Origin: Clavelina lepadiformis
Taxonomy: Eukaryota > Chordata > Ascidiacea > Aplousobranchia > Clavelinidae
Direction of reading: 5' to 3'
NCBI RefSeq assembly: GCF_947623445.1
Contig: NC_135244.1
Coordinates: forward strand, 3,844,001-3,908,000
Length of the DNA stretch: 64,000 nucleotides
Within the stretch, counting starts at the first letter, position 1; each line of letters begins with the position of its first letter. The translations under genes were made by a program, and so were the position numbers. Under the pieces are notes generated by a model, which saw only the letters and a list, made by a program, of their open reading frames with translations, was not told where the DNA came from and searched no databases. This document shows, in pieces, positions 62,035 to 64,000 of the stretch.

Positions 62035-63423
62035 TGTTTACGAAGTATTTGTAATTACATGTATTTTCACGTACGGCACCATTAAAATGCTTATACATAC
62101 ACAAACACTTTAGATTTCTTTTTACAAAAAACTAGTTAGAAAAACAAAAGTAAATGAAATATTTCCGTGTAGTTGTACTCACAGCTTCACAATTCATAGC
62201 CTTCATACGAACTGCTTGCTTTGTAATTGTTCCTTGTATTTAAAAGGTTAAAACAACTTTTTACAAAAACTTGTGACATCTAATAGAAGTTTTATGCTTT
62301 TCATTGCACATGTTCCAGCACTTTCACTGTTTTATTTTTTTTTTCAGCAAATCAACTGTATTGTCTGATTTATCGGGATTTAATTAAAGAAAATATCCAA
62401 AAAATAAATAGATATCTAATTGTTATGTTTTCGAAGCACATATGTCAGAATAAAGAGCTTTTAAAGACAGGTAAAAAGCAATAAATTACGGTTACAGCTG
62501 AAAATTTTGTACAAATATCTTACAGTAATAATATCTCATCAAGGATTGATTACGATATTAAAACGCATTAAAACCAAAAAAAAGCTAATTTAGTCAAATA
62601 AAGATGTAATGTAAAACGGGAAAGAAACACAGTAACTTTCAGTGTTTGAATACTAATGTCGTGAGAAAAATTGAATCATATTCAGTTATATTTGCCTATT
62701 GCCGCCATTGGATAAACATCCATAAATACGCTCGTTCAATTTACAGGCAAGTGCAAATGGGCATGCCGGGGGCGGATTGACCATCTCGTGCGTTCCCTAT
62801 CGCGTTTACGTTTTGGGACGTCTTTGCTGTATCGCTACAAAATCGCACCTATAGTGTACATGTATTTTAGATCTTTTGTTTTGGGCTTGAGGTTGTCAAC
62901 TTTTATGTGCTGCCTATAGCTCACTAGCGCCACTATCGGTCCGCAAACTGAGGCAAACAACGTACTTGCAGAATTTGCAAAATGATTAGTTGCAATTGAA
63001 GGCGGATCTCGGAAGCAAGGGAGAACGGGAAAGCAGAGAATACGTCTCAGTTGTGACAAAATAGAATTCTGAAAATAGACCGAAGTATCTCTGTACAAAT
63101 GATAATGCTGGATATTGATATTTCCTGGAAAGTTTCCTGAACTGACTGATACAATATTACAAGACAATCACGGCTCTGTGACCTAACAACAGGCTTATAG
63201 CAAAAGACCAAGGCCGCAAAAGTTGTCAGTTTGACGTTCATTGAGTGTGCACGGCGATGTCTTGGCAAAACACGTAAAGTAATGCCTGGATGTAGGCTTC
63301 AACCAGTTTCACGGCCACTTAAATCAAATCTTCACAATCAGGATTGGTCTCCTGCATAAATTGGCTTAAGTCTACTCGCGATAAGAAAAAAACAAAAGAA
63401 AAGAAAAATAACGATTTTTTAAG
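62035..63423. other. Intergenic, no gene recognised
   Basis: AT-rich DNA downstream of the claudin. No splice-bounded coding exon was recognised on either strand. Confidence 0.45.
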
Positions 63424-63664
63424 ATGGACACTCCGAAGCAAAGACTGAGAAGTCCAAGACTGAGCAATGCAAATCTCTACAAGAAAGAAAAAGAAAATGA
63501 ATGCAAAAAAGTAACAGGACACAATATACGGCAGAAGATAAGAAAAATGTAAATTTGGTTTTTGCAAGGAAATTCATTTCAGAAAACTCGAGCAAAGTCC
63601 GCAACAAAACCTTTTCAGAACAACCGTGGCGGTCCATGTGGTCCACAAAAGACAACCATCGAAG
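63424..63664 (+). CDS. Possible 5' end of a gene running off the window
   Basis: Two short exons can be joined: 63424-63510 (MDTPKQRLRSPRLSN..., 29 codons, basic) and 63583-63664 (KTRAKSATKPFQNN...), with a 72-base GT-AG intron, matching phase, and a good donor gaag|gtacgt at the end. No family is recognised. The next exon would be outside or far right. It could be chance. Confidence 0.3.
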
Positions 63665-64000
63665 GTACGTATGTGGTGTCATTTTACCTTACTCACATCA
63701 ATTTAAACATATTCTCTTGACGACACAATAAATGTTACACAAGAGTTGATGTGATGGGTTTAATTATGAAGTGGCTTGTTCGTAGGTCGCGAAGTAATTT
63801 GTTGAAAAATATACCTGATATAACGTATAGTAAGGCTTTACTGTGTTCTAATTCCAATAAATTGTAAAAAAGCTTAGATTTATTTTAAAGCGCAGATCAT
63901 AAATAAGAACACAGTGAGTGTGATACAGTCAGGTTAATAAACGCAAAATTGTCTCAAAAATTTGTACAACCGAGATGTTCGTCATATAAAATCCGATGTG
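63665..64000. other. Right edge, nothing recognised
   Basis: If the preceding two exons are real, this is intron. No further exon was found. Confidence 0.35.

Overview
The window looks like nuclear DNA of an invertebrate chordate, most likely an ascidian tunicate of the Ciona type. It is AT-rich, genes are close together and split into many exons by short GT-AG introns (commonly 100-400 bases), and the proteins read as orthologues of vertebrate genes (CACHD1, KIAA0232, CDK5RAP1, NEK4, KHK, a claudin). The species call is inference from compactness and gene content. The gene identities rest on residue-level recognition. All exon models were built by hand, joining acceptors and donors so that the frame holds throughout.

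Layout. 1-25097: a tandem duplication carrying two copies of a CACHD1-like gene on the + strand. Copy 1 runs off the left edge (its first exon is outside); copy 2 is complete, with 24 exons and 1106 codons. The copies appear identical for 7.3 kb and then abruptly diverge. The spacer between them (8745-15168) holds a decayed LINE, a pair of 265-base direct repeats, a hAT fragment and a hAT MITE with perfect 8-base target duplications. A 917-base pogo/Tigger-like element sits only in copy 2, with its empty site visible in copy 1. An inverted, broken single exon of the same gene family lies just past the right edge of the duplication. 25403-27610: no gene seen; one G-rich tract. 27611-33521 (-): KIAA0232 orthologue. 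33527-38112: no gene seen. 38113-43106 (-): CDK5RAP1. 43216-45259: a DNA transposon with CACTA-like ends and a broken transposase, 110 bases upstream of the CDK5RAP1 start codon. 45770-46080: a second hAT MITE. 46749-52858 (-): NEK4-type kinase, with another pogo-like MITE in intron 1. 53997-55913 (-): ketohexokinase, colinear with the family but with an in-frame TAG. 57699-59427 (+): a four-pass membrane protein with a long charged tail that I cannot name. 60789-62034 (+): a claudin. 63424-63664 (+): a possible 5' end of another gene leaving the window.

The genes do not form a pathway. They are ordinary, independently transcribed host genes: a surface calcium-channel-subunit-like protein, tRNA modification, a cilium or cell-cycle kinase, fructose metabolism and a junction protein. 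The most unusual parts are the CACHD1-like tandem pair (identity that stops abruptly, a PPxY motif lost in one copy, a transposon in one 3' end, an inverted relic exon), the CACTA-like transposon beside CDK5RAP1, and the in-frame stop in KHK.
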